This document shows positions 1-11,607 of a DNA stretch of 64,000 nucleotides, one piece after another; within the stretch, counting starts at the first letter, position 1; each line of letters opens with the position of its first letter. The DNA is from Crocodylus rhombifer (taxonomy: Eukaryota > Chordata > Crocodylia > Crocodylidae): positions 1 to 64,000 of the forward strand of contig JAVSML010000995.1 of assembly GCA_038503035.1 (NCBI GenBank). The letters run 5' to 3'. Position numbers and translations under genes: made by a program. The notes beneath the pieces are model-generated. The model was not told the DNA's origin. It worked only from the letters and a program-made list of their open reading frames with translations, and searched no databases.

Positions 1-120
1 ATTTCTGGAATCAAAAGTGAATGTTTGTTGCCTTGCTTCTTAGTTCAATCTATGCAGTTTAGACTAACCTGCAGAGATTGAATCAATTCAGCCTTGGGCT
101 TTTTGACTGTCTGTACTGAG
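1..120 (+). mobile_element. 3' end of a 'GCTA' family DNA element (cut by window start)
   Basis: This stretch is near-identical in plan to the right end of the copies at 26776-27274 (+) and 50653-51437 (-). It shares a segment containing TAGACTAACCTGCA and GATTGAATCAATTC, followed by a terminal block of the type TTTTTGAC..TCTGTACT. It therefore looks like the right part of another copy whose left part lies before the window. The element is non-coding. The family name used here is mine, after its short terminal inverted repeat GCTARGKACAGA. Confidence 0.7.
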
Positions 121-253
121 CATGAGAGACCCTTTCCCCTCTCCCCATCCACCAATATCAGAATAGCCAAGAGCCTGGTGTCATTACCTGGGATATACAA
201 GACTGAGATTCAGGGTTGTTTCTTAAAACCCCTGATCCCTCTACATCATAGAT
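121..253. other. Short unassigned spacer
   Basis: This lies between the GCTA-family end and the hAT-like element. I see no coding or repeat structure that I can name. Confidence 0.4.
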
Positions 254-571
254 CAGGTTTGTCCAGCTTGCTGCCCAAGGGCTGCATGCAGCTTCAGGGT
301 GGTTAGTTTGTGACCCCTGGGCTCCCCCTGAGACAACCCCCTTTCCCCCTCCCATCACTTTGGCTGCAGCAGAAGCCAGGGTCTCTGGACTCTCCGTTCC
401 TTTACTGGCTTCTGCTTACTGCCCCAACCTCAATGTGGTCCAACAGAGGGGAGGAGGAAGGCATTTCCATAGCCTGTGCTGGTGCACCCTCCACCCTCCC
501 CTGCAGCATGCAACACCTACAGTGTATGGCCCCTGGCTGGCCCCTGGCTGCTTAGAAGTTGGACAGTCCTG
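254..571. mobile_element. Non-autonomous hAT-like element, about 318 bp
   Basis: The ends form an imperfect terminal inverted repeat. The left reads CAGGTTTGTCCAGCTT and the reverse complement of the right reads CAGGACTGTCCAACTT, which is the usual hAT terminus of the CAGGGNTGTCCAA type. The interior is GC-rich and has no transposase frame. Candidate 8-bp flanks (tcatagat and ctctaggt) agree only partly, so the insertion is old. Superfamily assignment comes from the end motif alone. Confidence 0.6.
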
Positions 572-2158
572 CTCTAGGTGACAACCAAGAGCCCTTAGGC
601 CCCTGCTATTTGTTGAGCTTGGAATTCAATTAGCTTATTATGGGTCAAATATTAATGTGTTTCTCAGCTTACTCATTTGTGATTTTCTAGGGGTCATGAA
701 CTTCCTGTCATGTGACATAGTAACCAGGTATTTTCCTATGTCTGGATGGAAGAATCATATCTTGCACTGGTAGGCAACCATATCTGTTTGGTATGAAATG
801 GAAAGATTATCTTTGTTTCTGTGAAACAACAGTGCTAAGTGTCAATATACAGGTTAATATGTTACTGTGGAATAAGTATGTCTTGGTTTGCTTTTCTTTA
901 ATCCAGTGTAACATTATTATAGCTAATTTCACGGTTTATCTCAATCTGAATTAACTTCCAAGTGTAGACGAGTTATTTTAGTATAATATGGAAAGCTGGA
1001 TGGGAGATATAAATAAAGTTAGTCAGTTTCCTCTCTCATCTCTTCTCATTTCTCTTTTTAATTTGAAAGAGCTTTGACCAAAACATTTTTGAACACTAAA
1101 TGAGTTTTGCAGCCTCTCTGTCAGATGGCATCATTCATTATTTCCACGCCCCCCTATTAAAGAGAAGGAGGCTGAAGTGCTGAAAAGGAAAGGGTTTTAT
1201 CCCATGAAGTGCTTGGCTCTTGCATCAGCAAGAGCTCTGTGTGTGAGGTTTGGCAGCCCACAGGATTAGGATATAGATGACTTGCACATAGGAAGTAATT
1301 GGTAGAGCTAGCCATAGTTCTCTGGGCTCCTAACTCTTAGACTTGGACCTTCATCTTATAGATCCAGAATTATATTTTAATCTCATTATTGTATTATCTC
1401 ACATACACTGGGGTGTATTTATTAAGTGGGGAAGCTGATTTTCTGCTTCAGGCTGTAGAAAACCAACTGGGGAAAGTGAATTCTACAGCCAAGGGCCTCT
1501 CACTGAATGTGCCCTGCCTGCAGACCCTTCATAGTGAAAACTTGGGGTTGTTGGGTCAGACACCTAATCAGATCTCACTTGCTGTCCAGCTTATATGGGG
1601 AAGAGTTGATCTTTGAGTTAACTAAGACTTGACCCATATAAAATGGCTTTTCAGATAAAAGTGTGCATCTTTAATATGCCCAAGGAGATTGGACAATGAA
1701 GGGGTGATGGACTCATTTAAAAAAAAAAAATTGGGGGGGACGAGGAATAGCCTCTATAAGCAGCTGTTGGATGTTGTATAGTGACAATTCACATGCCTTG
1801 AGTTTACACTGAGATCAACAAATTTTCTAATATCAGTGACTTACACAGTTCTGAGTAATAAAGTTTTTCTGATAAGTTCAGTGATGTGTACATGTCCGTG
1901 TGTGTCCATGTGGTTTGATACGCACAGTTTGTCATATACGATAATGTGGATTTTCAGGTGGGGACAACAGTTATTTTTGACAAGTCTTGCAAAGGTACTA
2001 GGAATTTTTCTAACTCAATAAATATTTTAGAGCCTCATTCTCATTTATACACAGGCTGCTTTATATCACTTTGTCACATAAAGAGGCCTTGAAGTGCATG
2101 TAAGTGTAACATATGCCCTGAAAAGCTATTGGAGTTTGTCTGGGGCTGTAAATATATG
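572..2158. other. AT-rich sequence, no gene seen
   Basis: This is about 1.6 kb of ordinary AT-rich non-coding sequence with an A-tract near 1718. The open frames are short and resemble no protein I know. I see no splice-bracketed conserved peptide. Confidence 0.5.
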
Positions 2159-2486
2159 GTCTAAGGCAACATTTCTCAACTCTTGGGTCACAAGACTATA
2201 TGAAAGGGTCATAAACAAACTTTAAAAATGGATTCTCCTTTAAAGGAGAAAAACATGGGAAACCATGGGTTTCCCCTTTCAGGCTGGCAGAGTTCCAGCC
2301 TGCTTGGGGTTGCTTGAGGCCCTTCATGCCCCTGCCGGCTGCCCCATACACCCATTCCCCACACACTAGGGGGCTGGGGGCAGGAGGGCGAGTGGGTCAG
2401 GACTAAGGGGCACCGGGTTGGAACTGGCCATCAATGTTTACAAACAGGTCCTGGTACAAAAAAGGTTGAGAACCACAGGTCAAAGG
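2159..2486. mobile_element. Non-autonomous hAT element with 8-bp target-site duplication
   Basis: The element body is 2167-2478. The left end is CAACATTTCTCAAC and the reverse-complemented right end is CTGTGGTTCTCAAC, a hAT (CAGTGGTTCTCAAC-type) terminus. The flanking octamers gtctaagg (2159-2166) and gtcaaagg (2479-2486) agree at 7 of 8 positions, which is the duplication length hAT transposases make. The left end is followed by a TTGGGTCAC segment typical of this hAT group. The interior is GC-rich and encodes nothing recognisable, so movement would have depended on a transposase from elsewhere. Confidence 0.8.
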
Positions 2487-2753
2487 TATGTGTCCAATAC
2501 TAGGTGTAAGCAGCAATTCTGAAAGTTGAGCAAGAGAACATTGTCTTAAACATCTGCTGAGCCACTCTTGGACAGTACAGCCGGATGTAGATGAAATGAG
2601 GGGCACGTGTGCACAATACTTTAAAGCAGGCTAAATGCTTTTGCACCACTTTAATGGTGTCAGTATTTTGCATGCCTTGGCGATGTATTGCACATTAATT
2701 CCAGCTGCTGTAGGAAATTCGGCAGCATAATGCGCCTTAAATGACTTGGGGCA

Positions 2754-2791
2754 CAGCAAACAAAACTCTTTCAAAGAGTTTTAGTTTGCTG
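2754..2791. repeat. Near-perfect 38-bp hairpin
   Basis: The arm CAGCAAACAAAACTCTTT (2754-2771) is followed by a single-base loop and its reverse complement (2773-2791), with only one extra base in the right arm. It lies inside the TIR element. It could fold as a cruciform or an RNA hairpin, but nothing else suggests a functional RNA. Confidence 0.8.
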
Positions 2792-3184
2792 CCCTTTCAG
2801 CCGCGGAGCGAAGCAGCAGGCTCCATGCAGCTCCATGATTCTGCAGGAAGCCCTGCAGGCAGCTTGACAGCAGCCCAGGAAAGCAGGCTCTGCCCAAGAA
2901 AAGTGGCGAGACTGATCCTCCCCCTGCCCCAAGCCTACCTGAGCTGTGCGGGGACCTGGTGCTTCCCTCTGTGGCGGAGGTGCCCCCAGGGACCATCCGA
3001 GCCAGGTGCCTGTGAGCGGGTGCTGCCTGGGGGGGCTGCAGCTGCCACGGAGGGAAGTACCAGCCCCCCCACCGCCCCTCTCCGCAGCCCAGGAACCACT
3101 CTGCCTGCCGGCACTTCACCCTTCCCTCCCTGCCAGAGAGGCAGATAAGTCAGCAAGGTGTGTGTATGACACAGGGGTTTAATC

Positions 3185-3240
3185 GGCCCTAAATTGAAGG
3201 GGTTTTTTTTTTTTAAAACCCACCACTTCAATTTAGGGCC
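3185..3240. repeat. Perfect 15-bp inverted repeat around a T-tract
   Basis: GGCCCTAAATTGAAG at 3185-3199 is exactly complementary to CTTCAATTTAGGGCC at 3226-3240. The 26-base loop contains a run of T. The hairpin sits just inside the right end of the TIR element and is probably part of its sub-terminal structure. Confidence 0.85.
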
Positions 3241-3256
3241 CCTGTTTCGTCTACAT

Positions 3257-4085
3257 ACAGAATAAGTTTATTAGGCAGCATTGCCCAGTAAATTGATGAG
3301 GAAAGCCAGGAGACCAAAGTTCCCACGTGTTCCACTCACTCACCTTGGAGATAATTGATCCTTGTTACACTTCCATTTTTCACATCTGTAATAGTCTAAT
3401 CAGGCTAGCCAATCTGCTCTAAAGTGCTTACAGATCTATGGCTATCTTTCTGTTAAGAGGACAGTTTCCTGGCCAGTCCATGACCTCTCTGTCATATGCC
3501 CTTAGGTAAAATTTTCACAAGCAGCAAAATAGCTTAGAAGTGGTGATTCCCTTGAGTTTCAGTAAAGCACTTAGGAGCCTGGGTCTCATTTTCAGAAGTG
3601 ATTTAAGCTTAGTTACTAAGTCACTTAGATACATTTGGAATTTTACTCTACATGCCGCTTTTATTAAGCATCTCTGAAATGTGTATAAAAGGAGCCAAAG
3701 GTGTGTTAAAGACTCACAGATTTCAGAGTCAGAAATAAACATCAGTGGATCATCTGATTTTCTGTATAACAGGTCAGATAATTTCATCCAGTTATTTCCC
3801 TACACTGACAAACATCACTTCTGAAAATGGGATGTAAATACCTCAGGGCATGTCTTCCAATTTCATAGTGCTCTCAAGCAAGTTGCTGAAAGTACAACCC
3901 TGCTCACCTGTTCCAGCTGTGCACAGGCCAGATTTAGAAATGAGATGGTGACAGAAAGCTCCAGACCAAGTGCCCTGAGTGGGTCCTGGGGGAAGCTTCA
4001 TCATCTCTTTTCTATTTTCAAAGCAGGAGTAGGGTGTGTTTCACACTGAGGGCACTACAGAAAAAGTATGTCATGCTGCTTATAG
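3257..4085. other. Unassigned sequence, no gene seen
   Basis: This is about 0.8 kb of AT-rich sequence without recognisable coding, RNA or repeat features. Confidence 0.5.
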
Positions 4086-5027
4086 TGTCAAGTATCCAGG
4101 TTGTAGCTGTATTGGTCTAGATGAAAAGGCAATCAGGACTTGTAGTAGAGATAATATTTTTTATTAGACCAACAGGATTTTGCAAAAGAAGTCTTTAATT
4201 GCAAGCTTTCGAGCACAAACACCATCAGGCATTGGAGGAAAGATTGTAAAAGTTCTGGGTAGAAATGAAAGCTCATATTTCATAGGATTTCACATAGATG
4301 GAAAACTCCTCTGGGCAGTCAGTTCATAGCTGGTATGAAGCCTCTCACATGTTGTGAGGATCTGTGATGATGCAAATTACCTTGAAAGAAAGGCAGGAGC
4401 AGGATCTCGTGTTTCAGGTGGTCACAGTTGCTTCCTGCTTGGAAGAATATGAAGATTTCATTTTTAAAAAATTGGCTAAAATCCGATATCTTCCATGTGT
4501 CAAGTATCCAGGTTGTAGCCGTATTGGTCTGAAGGAAAAGGCAATTAGGACTCATAGTAGAAGTGATAGCTTTTATTAAACCAACAAGATTTTTGCAACA
4601 AAAAATCTTTAACTGCAAGCTTTCAGGCAACTGATTACCTTTTCAAATTTTAGCCAATTTTTTAAAATGAAATCTTCATATTTTCCCAAGCAGGAAGCAA
4701 CTATGACCACCTGAAACCTAAGATCCTGCTTCTGCCTTTGTTTCAAGATAATTTGCATCATCACAGATCCTCACAACAGGTGAGAGGCTTCATACCAGCT
4801 ATTAACCGACTCCCCAGAGGAGTTTTCCATCAATTGACTCTTCTGTGAAATCCTATGAAATATAAACTTCCATTTCTACCCAAGGCAACCTTTACAATCT
4901 TTTCTCCAATGCCTGATGAAGGGTGATTGTGCCCAAAAGCTTGCAAGCAAAGAATTTTTTTTTTTTTTTTTGCACAAATCTTGTTAGTCTAATAAAGGAT
5001 AATATCTCTACTATGAGTCCTGATTGC
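4086..5027. mobile_element. Foldback (giant inverted-repeat) DNA element with a nested copy of its own end
   Basis: The left arm (about 4115-4482) is inverted-complementary to the right arm (about 4655-5027) at roughly 85-90 percent by eye. For example, a TTGGCTAAAAT block closes the left arm and ATTTTAGCCAA opens the right arm. The 12-base string GGCAATCAGGAC and GTCCTGATTGCC mark the outer parts. The right arm lacks the terminal GTCAAGTATCCAGGTTGTAG seen on the left, so that end is truncated. Between the arms is a direct second copy of the left terminus (4496-4626). No open frame of note is present. Fragments with similar ends occur at 23525-23605, 29895-29940 and 54375-54575. Superfamily not assigned. 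Confidence 0.8.
4496..4626 (+). repeat. Direct repeat of the foldback element's left terminus, in the loop
   Basis: This about 130-bp segment repeats 4086-4211 in the same orientation. It begins GTGTCAAGTATCCAGG and runs to AACTGCAAGCTTTC, with about 85 percent identity by eye. It occupies the loop of the large palindrome. Because even the bases upstream of the CAAGTATCC start agree, it may be a duplication within the element rather than a fresh insertion. Confidence 0.8.
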
Positions 5028-6103
5028 CTCATGCCACTTAGATGCATTTAATAATTTTATCAGTGATATCTTTCATGACAGTCCTCTTCTACTAGAGTCT
5101 GCTCAAAATAATGTGTATTTTGGATGTGTCCAAATGAAAAGCTAATGAACTCTGTACTGATTTTGGAGCCAGAGAGTTTGCAAGGAGTCATACTGCAAGA
5201 TTTCCTCAACTCAAAATCCCTTTTCCCAAAGCCCTAACAAGCTCGTTATTCTGATGTATAACAATTGAACATAGAGCCTACTTACTGGGAGGTATAGACA
5301 ATGGGAACTAGAATATGTCCAAAAAACTTATTTTCCTTCCTTAAATATTTCCTTTCCAAAATATTTCAACCCACATCTTCAGAAGTAAAAATCACAATCC
5401 TGCCATTTCCCTGAAACTTTCAAACAGGGTGCAAACTTCTGCTTCTTAAACTGAAAAAAAAATGGTCTCTGACTTGCTCTTTAAAAAACCCCAGCATTTT
5501 GAACCCATCACCTCTTTCTTTTCAAACTGTAAGTATTGTAAGCAACTTTTCCATTTGTTTTCTTTTTCTATCTGGAATCACAGAAGAGGTGCCACAAGTC
5601 TTGCTAACAGGTCTGTTCTGAATATGAGTGATAGCCTTGACACTAGCAGAAGCCAAATTTTAAAGAAACAAAATGCTACTGTTCCCATCTCCACTTCTTT
5701 TTTTTTTATGGGCCTAACTTAATGGGAAATTACAAGGCTTGCATCCACTGAATACTGAGCTCAGGAACTCTGATCTTTTTCATCTCTGTGCCATCTGTAA
5801 TTAAGAAGATAAAATGTAGGGAAAATTCTGTTCTTCATTTCTGCTGCATATTTTTTGATTCTACAGGAACAGCAACAACATTTAAATATAATTGAACATT
5901 TGCCTGCATGCGGATCTTGATAAGAACAGGCTTTGTCTGAGTTCTGAAACTAATGTTTATTGCTTTATTCTGACTCCTACAGACATGCCTAAATCTTCAA
6001 AGGGAGTATTTTAATTTTTGGTTCCCAATTCAAGACAACCCAGAACCTGACTTGGAGAAATAACACAACTCCAGCTGGCATCAGTGGAAGTGCCCTGGTG
6101 AAC
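5028..6103. other. Unassigned AT-rich sequence
   Basis: This is about 1.1 kb without a recognisable gene. An 86-codon open frame at 5462-5722 looks like chance: it has low-complexity composition, no domain, and ends in a phenylalanine run over a T-tract. Confidence 0.5.
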
Positions 6104-6368
6104 AGATGAAGACAAGGTCTAATGGCCACAAACTCTGGAAAGACTGTTTTAGACTGGACATAAGGAAAAGCTTCTTTACTGTCAGAGTTCCCAAAGTCTG
6201 GAACAGATTCCCTGCAGAAGTGGTGCAAGCACCTATTCTGAATGCCTTTGGATGCTTATCTTGCTGGGATCATTTGACCCCAGCAGACTTCCTGCCCCTT
6301 GGGTGGGGGCTGTACCCAATGTTCTTGTGAGATCCCTCCCAGCCCTAATGTCTATGACATCTATAAAC
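6104..6368 (+). mobile_element. CR1 LINE 3' fragment
   Basis: The translation NGHKLWKDCFRLDIRK..FFTVRVPKVWN matches the end of the CR1 ORF2 in this window's large copy (15100-15240). It is followed by the CR1 3' UTR and the tail AATGTCTATGACATCTATAA. It is 5'-truncated to about 265 bp, as is normal for CR1. The GCCCCTTGGG..GGGG and GGATGCTTATCTTGCTGGGA blocks place it in the same subfamily as the 11955-15373 copy rather than with the copies at 22-23 kb and 37-40 kb. Confidence 0.9.
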
Positions 6369-7239
6369 TCAGTGAAAATATAGGTCTCAGTACTCAGCAC
6401 TAAACTTCTTGTATGCTTCTGTGGAGAATGAAAGTGTTAGCAAATGAGCTGGGAAATGGGCTGTGTGAGAGGAACAGAGATATTACTAGTGGAGACTAGA
6501 GCAACTTATATATATGCTATACTCATCCAGATGACAACATGGCACAAAATGCCAGAGTAATTAATGTTGGTTGGCCCAGAATTAAGTCCTCTGCAGCAGA
6601 AGCGGTGAGGTCTCTGAGGGAGCCAGTGAAAGACTGAAGGTTCCTCACAAGGAAAAACAACTGCTATACAGAAACAGCCAGTGGATTGCTGAGAAATGTA
6701 GGCTTGATACCTCTTTTTCAAATGACCATTTTGCAGCTCAATTTATCCTTACAGAATGTGTTTTACTTAAGAGAAAAAATTGTTTTAATTACTTTGGACA
6801 TCTCAATCACACATTTTCTATGTCTGCCTTTAGTGTCATGCATCTTGAGTCAGATAAATTCATGGCCTGATATTTGGTAATTACAGAATACTAAGCACCT
6901 GTTTACAACATTAATCAACAGCTTCCTCATTTGCTCAGAAATGACCACCTAGGAAATTCAATACTGGCAAGACTGAAAAATACGATGAGCTGTCTAGGTT
7001 TATATAGAACTGCATTAAGAAATGACCTCCTGGGAATTTCTATCAAACAAAAATCTCATAAGAGTTCTCACTGCTACCCACACCCCTCTTGTCACCATCT
7101 ATTGCAAGTTGATTCTTCCCCAGAGCCCTGATCCTCAGTCCAGTCCCAGTCACTACCTATTCTCTTTCCTTTCTAGACCTGCTTCTGTAATCCTTCTTAC
7201 TCCTTTTTGAATACTTATACTTAGCTCTTAATGACTTTT
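6369..7239. other. Unassigned sequence
   Basis: Nothing recognisable here beyond short chance frames. Confidence 0.4.
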
Positions 7240-7402
7240 TTATAATCACTAGACCTCAAAGCACTTTATATGGGAATATCAGTGCCATTATCCTCATTGT
7301 AGGTAGGGAAAATGAGGGACAGGAAAGAAAGAGACTAGTTCAAAGTCATCCAGCAGTCCAGTAACAGAGCCCGGTCTCAGTGCCAGTCCAGAGTTCTATC
7401 CA
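7240..7402 (-). mobile_element. Diverged MIR/L2-type SINE remnant
   Basis: Blocks resembling the MIR-like consensus on the minus strand appear in order: CATTATCCTCATTGTAGGTA, GGGAAAATGAGGGACAGGAA, a CAAAGTCATCCAGCAGT segment (compare CAAGGTCACACAGC), and a CCAGAGTTCTATCCACTATA segment. Such CORE-SINE/L2-derived remnants are ancient and shared across amniotes. Exact family is uncertain. Confidence 0.6.
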
Positions 7403-9049
7403 CTATACCAAGGGTGTCAAAGATAGTCTTTGGGAGTGGTCATATTTGACACCCTTGCACTATATCTCACTGCCTATAGTAGAGGCTGCAAGACCATGTA
7501 CTCTCATCTCTTCCCTTCTTTTTATGATCGTTACAGTTTTAATTCAGAGATTTAAAATGCAATTTTTTCTCCACATAAAAATAAAATAATATTCAGGTAA
7601 ATGCTTCAGAGTGAGAGAGGTTTTTTTTTTTAGTTTATAAATTCCTTACTCCAGAATCATAATTCAGAATGCCTATCTTTTGCTGTAAATGTTCACGAGA
7701 CATTTTTAAATTAGAGCTATGCAAACAGTCTTCTCCATAAACCCATCTTTGCCCCATTATTGACTTAAATCATAGCCTTGCAGTTAACACATCCTTCTGT
7801 TCTTTAAATACTTCTCTGATTACTGGTATCATGGTCCATATAGAGAATAAACTGCTCTTTTGCTGTCTCTTATATAAGAATAAAACTTTTGATTACGTGT
7901 TCTTGCTGTCAGCAAATATGGCATGGGAAAAGTGGAGTAGATCTAAGTAGCCCCTAAGCCAGTTAGTTTGTTACTTACGCTGAACAAATAGTAGGAACTG
8001 GAGTAGGAACAGGAGGAAATCATGGTAAAATTTAAAAAACAGCATCCACTGCCCCCAAGTAAAACCATATTAGGTTCATTGTTTTCTGGGATTGAAAAAA
8101 AACCCCAAAAAACAACCCTTCAAATGCAGGACAAAATAATTTTTCACAGCTTGGCCTTCATGTGAGGCATTACACAAGTGACTACCATGTGCTGCAGGGT
8201 AGGACAGCTGAGTTCAAGCAACACATGCTTTTCTCATAACATGGCCCTAAGCCTAGAACTTTATTTGGGCTTTGGCCTGATTTAATGAGGACAGGCTCGA
8301 GAAATACCAAAGCAGGGGCTAGATAAGCAGGAGCGACTCCATGATGAACATCAGGTTGATGCGTGATGTGGGTTGCAAAAAAATGGCCTTCAAGTATTCA
8401 CACAACCACCAACCAGTATCACACAGATTACAGCAACAGATTTGTTTCTTTCTGTCTCTCTCTGATGATATCTGAACCAAGGTGACCTCTTTTTGCAGCC
8501 TACCCAAGGGGAAACTCTAGGTAGTATTTAGGAATTATGGTCCCCATTGGCAATAGGGGATAACTGTACTGTCATATGGGAACTGGTTGGCAGGAAGCCT
8601 TCCCTGCTTTGAGTTAGCCCTTAAAGATTATCTGGAAAGGTATGAGTTTTACTCAGTGACCATGACTTAGTCCTGGGATTACTTGGAAATAAGGTGACAG
8701 CCTGGATCATACCGGTTTTCTCTCTGCTTTGAACAGCTTTCATGGTCAGTAATTGGTGAAAGGAAGCTTTAAAACAGACTTCAATATCTCTGTCCCAGTA
8801 CCTGGGTGCATAAAATTAGAAGGAGAGAAAACTGAAAATAATGGTGAAGATCTATTTTGCTTGTATTAATAAGGGAGTGGTTAACTACAAATTGGCTAAT
8901 ACTCTATTCTAATACATGGGTCTTTGCTCTGGGCAGCTGGCCAAACATAAGCAACAGATTAAATGTGTAGAGGAAGTCTCCCCATTTATACATTGTTTAC
9001 TTATTTTGGCACTGTGTGTATTTGAATTTACTGGAGTTTTGTTGTATGT
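7403..9049. other. Unassigned AT-rich sequence
   Basis: This is about 1.6 kb with small A/T tracts (for example 7620-7632). No conserved coding segment was recognised. Confidence 0.4.
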
Positions 9050-9530
9050 GGGCACATCTACACATGAAATTAGTGTACCTGAATAAACCCCAGCACAGTT
9101 TGTGCTGGAGTCAGCTGCTTCCAGGCCCAGTGTCTTCACATGGACCCAGGACCTTAGCAATTTAAGCCAGGGTGGTCCTGGGTACATGTAAAGAAGCTGC
9201 ATCCAGAAGCAGCTGATCTGGAGCAGGGGGCTGAGGGTCAGCCCTGGGCTCAGAGGGGTCAGAGTGGCATCATGGGGCAGGAAAGAGACTGGCTGGAGCA
9301 TAAGGGTGCTATATGTGAGGCTACCTGGCAGGCAGCCCCTGAACTGTAGCACTCCCATGCCCCAGCCAGCCCTAATCACAGTCTACACATGCATTTTGGT
9401 GCATGAAAGTACTCCGCCATGGGACAGTACTTGTCTGGGGCACTACTATCCTATGGCAGAGTTAATTCATTTACCACACCCTAATATGGGTGCATGTGAC
9501 TGTGACACTTTACTGTGGAGCTAATGTATT
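9050..9530. mobile_element. MITE-like element of the 'GGGTGCATCTACAC' family
   Basis: The left end GGGCACATCTACACATGAAA and the following ATTAGTG match the left end of 62163 (GGGTGCATCTACATGTGAAA..ATTAGTG). They are also related to both ends of the element at 53991-54277. Segments such as CACCCAGGAC/GACCCAGGACC recur internally in the 62 kb copy. The right boundary here is approximate. Non-coding and GC-richer than its surroundings. Confidence 0.6.
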
Positions 9531-10385
9531 TGTTTAGATTATAAAAAATCATTTGTACAGTACAGATAGAATGAGCCTTTTCTTCTTCTGAGACGCACCA
9601 TGAAATTTGATGTCTTCACCATGACCAACCCATTGGATTCTCAGCTCAGATTATGATTTACATGAGGCTATAGTTAAGTGCAGACAGAGATACTTGAAAA
9701 CTTAAAGATTTCCTATTAAATGAATGTAGCTTCAGCTGAGGGGAGGCCTGAAACCAAGTCTATTTATTTCCAATGACACTTGTCTGCAATTCAGCACAGA
9801 ATTCAGTGTTCCACAGGGTTGTTACCCAGAAGGTTCATGTTAAATTTCATAGTCCAACTCTTTGCACAGCTGATAAAGAAGAAAATCCTCTTCCCTGTCT
9901 GCCATGCCTATATATCTCTGGGTAAGAGATGACCAGCACTGAATAACATAGAGACAAAATATTGCTTGATAAGAAGGTTGTAAGCCATGGCCCTAGGAAG
10001 GTGGCATTAAAATATCTTAAAGATGAAATGGGAGCTTCCTTTTTCACAATGCACCTAAAGTCAGTGCAACCCACTTGTACAGCCACAGTGAACTATTCTG
10101 CATTCTGATGTATATTGTAATCTGGGATGCATCAAAGTATGATATGTCATGGTTGCTAAAATGCAGGGCCATTCACTGGAGAGACACCATAATGGGGCTC
10201 TGCCTCAAGTCAGTCTTTGCAGGTACAGTAGGGAGTGAAAGACTAGGGGTGATAATGGCACTGTCATCTCAAGATTCACATTGCCCACGAGCCACTAATT
10301 AATCATTCATGCCTTGGACAATAGCTGTGTTCATGGACGTTTTGGCTCAGTCCTCTAATGAACTCTTGCTAAGCTACAATTAGGT
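9531..10385. other. Unassigned sequence
   Basis: No supported feature is seen. Confidence 0.4.
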
Positions 10386-11230
10386 GACAGTCAGAAGACA
10401 ACACATGCCACTTTATAAAAATGAGCTGCCAGTCCAGTATTTAGTAAAGTGTATGGAAAGCTGTGGCATGTTGGAGTCTCAGGGGCAGCCATGTCCTGCT
10501 CCACTCCTAGGGCACTTTCCCTTCTCTCCTGCACACCTTGATGTAATAATAATAAATAGGGAGGCTGCCCATGGGCCTTTGCATGACCTCAATTTGACTG
10601 AACCCCCACTAGGCTTCCCCAACACCCTACTGGTCCTCGGGCCCCTTGCTGGAACTTACTGTATAACCGTGCCACCACCGGCCTTAGGGACTAATTGTGC
10701 AGCTCTAATCCTCCCCACAAGCCTTGAGGGTGTTACTGTAATGTTCCCTTGTTGGGCCTTCACCCTCCACCCATTTACCCTAGCTAGGCCTTCTAGCCTG
10801 GGTCCACTGTATCAGACTGGGCTTTGAAGGCACTAGCTCTGGTTTGGCCCTTTTGGGCACCGGGCCTTTGGCCCCTGTCTGGTCAGGTGCCAGGCCCATG
10901 CCTGGTTGTGCCTGGCTACTGCCTGGCTCTGTGGCCTTGCACTGTGCCCACTCCAGGCTCAGTAATCGCTTGGACCTTGAGCCTGCCCCTGGCAGGGCTC
11001 AAGGTGATCACATGCCCTGTGGGCACTAATGGGTCTCCATATACCACCCCTACATTCCCAACCTAAACCACCAGTGTAAACTGTAACATAAACCAAAAGC
11101 TCCCAGGCTATAACATAAACGCAAAAGGGAAGCAGCCCTCTGCCCCTTTAAGGGGGGAAAATCTTCCCTCACCACTCAGGTAGGATAGCCTTGCAACCCT
11201 GGGCTATATCCTAGTGACCTCCCCTAGTCT
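10386..11230. repeat. GC-rich block, probably repetitive, class unknown
   Basis: The base composition rises sharply compared with both sides, with many GGCCC/GGGCC words and repeated CCTGG(C/T)T units around 10850-10960. Open frames of 75-147 codons here are low-complexity (Pro, Leu, Gly) and match nothing I know. This may be the body of a DNA element or LTR element, but I could not find its ends. Confidence 0.35.
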
Positions 11231-11239
11231 CACCCAGGA

Positions 11240-11530
11240 TCCAGATGTAGCACTACTGTCCCTCCAGAAGCCTTGCTCTTGGGAACTCTTTACCCTGTAG
11301 CAGCCAAGGGGAGAGAGACTAGCTGGCTAGCTCAGGCTCTGAGTTTGTATCTTCCCAGGGGCCTGCCCCCTTCCAGTCAGCAGGCTGCCTGGGCTGCCTA
11401 CAGATGCCTGCTAATTAGCCTAATTGGCCTGTTGCCCAAGCAATCTGCAGCTACTGCAGTCTGCCTAGCCTGCAATGATTCCTTCCTGGGCTGCTGCTGC
11501 TTCTCTTAAAGGAACAGGAGCCTCAGCCTT
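11240..11530 (-). repeat. Partial repeat, inverted relative to 11760-11950
   Basis: Read on the minus strand, this has the order GGCCAATTAGG, GAAGATACAAA, CAGAGCCTGAG, AGCAAGGCTTCT. The plus strand at 11760-11910 has the parallel order GGCCAATTAAGG, CATATAAACCC, GAGAGCCTGAG, AGGGCTTCT. The two therefore look like inverted copies of one repeat carrying a TATA-like motif. LTR-like origin is possible but unproven. Confidence 0.4.
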
Positions 11531-11607
11531 TCTGTTGCACAAGCTTATCTGCCATGCTTAAAACTGTCTTATGTATTTGGGCTATTGTGTCAGGGGACTT
11601 GGTGCAC

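Larger units (their letters stand above)
2585..3256. mobile_element. Non-autonomous TIR element with internal hairpins
   Basis: The left end ATGTAGATGAAATGAGGGGC pairs with the reverse complement of the right end, ATGTAGACGAAACAGGGGC, with one gap and few mismatches. The interior is GC-rich (about 2800-3130) and contains two strong hairpins listed separately. No transposase is present. Both flanks contain TACAG close to the ends, but this is too short to prove a target-site duplication. Superfamily not assigned. Confidence 0.6.

Noticed and set aside
4086..5027. CRISPR-like or phage-like repeat array
   Set aside because: The repeats are inverted arms of one palindrome plus a single direct repeat. 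There are no regular spacers and the context is vertebrate.
10384..10827. 147-codon frame in the GC-rich block
   Set aside because: No similarity to any family I know, low-complexity composition, and it sits in probable repeat DNA.
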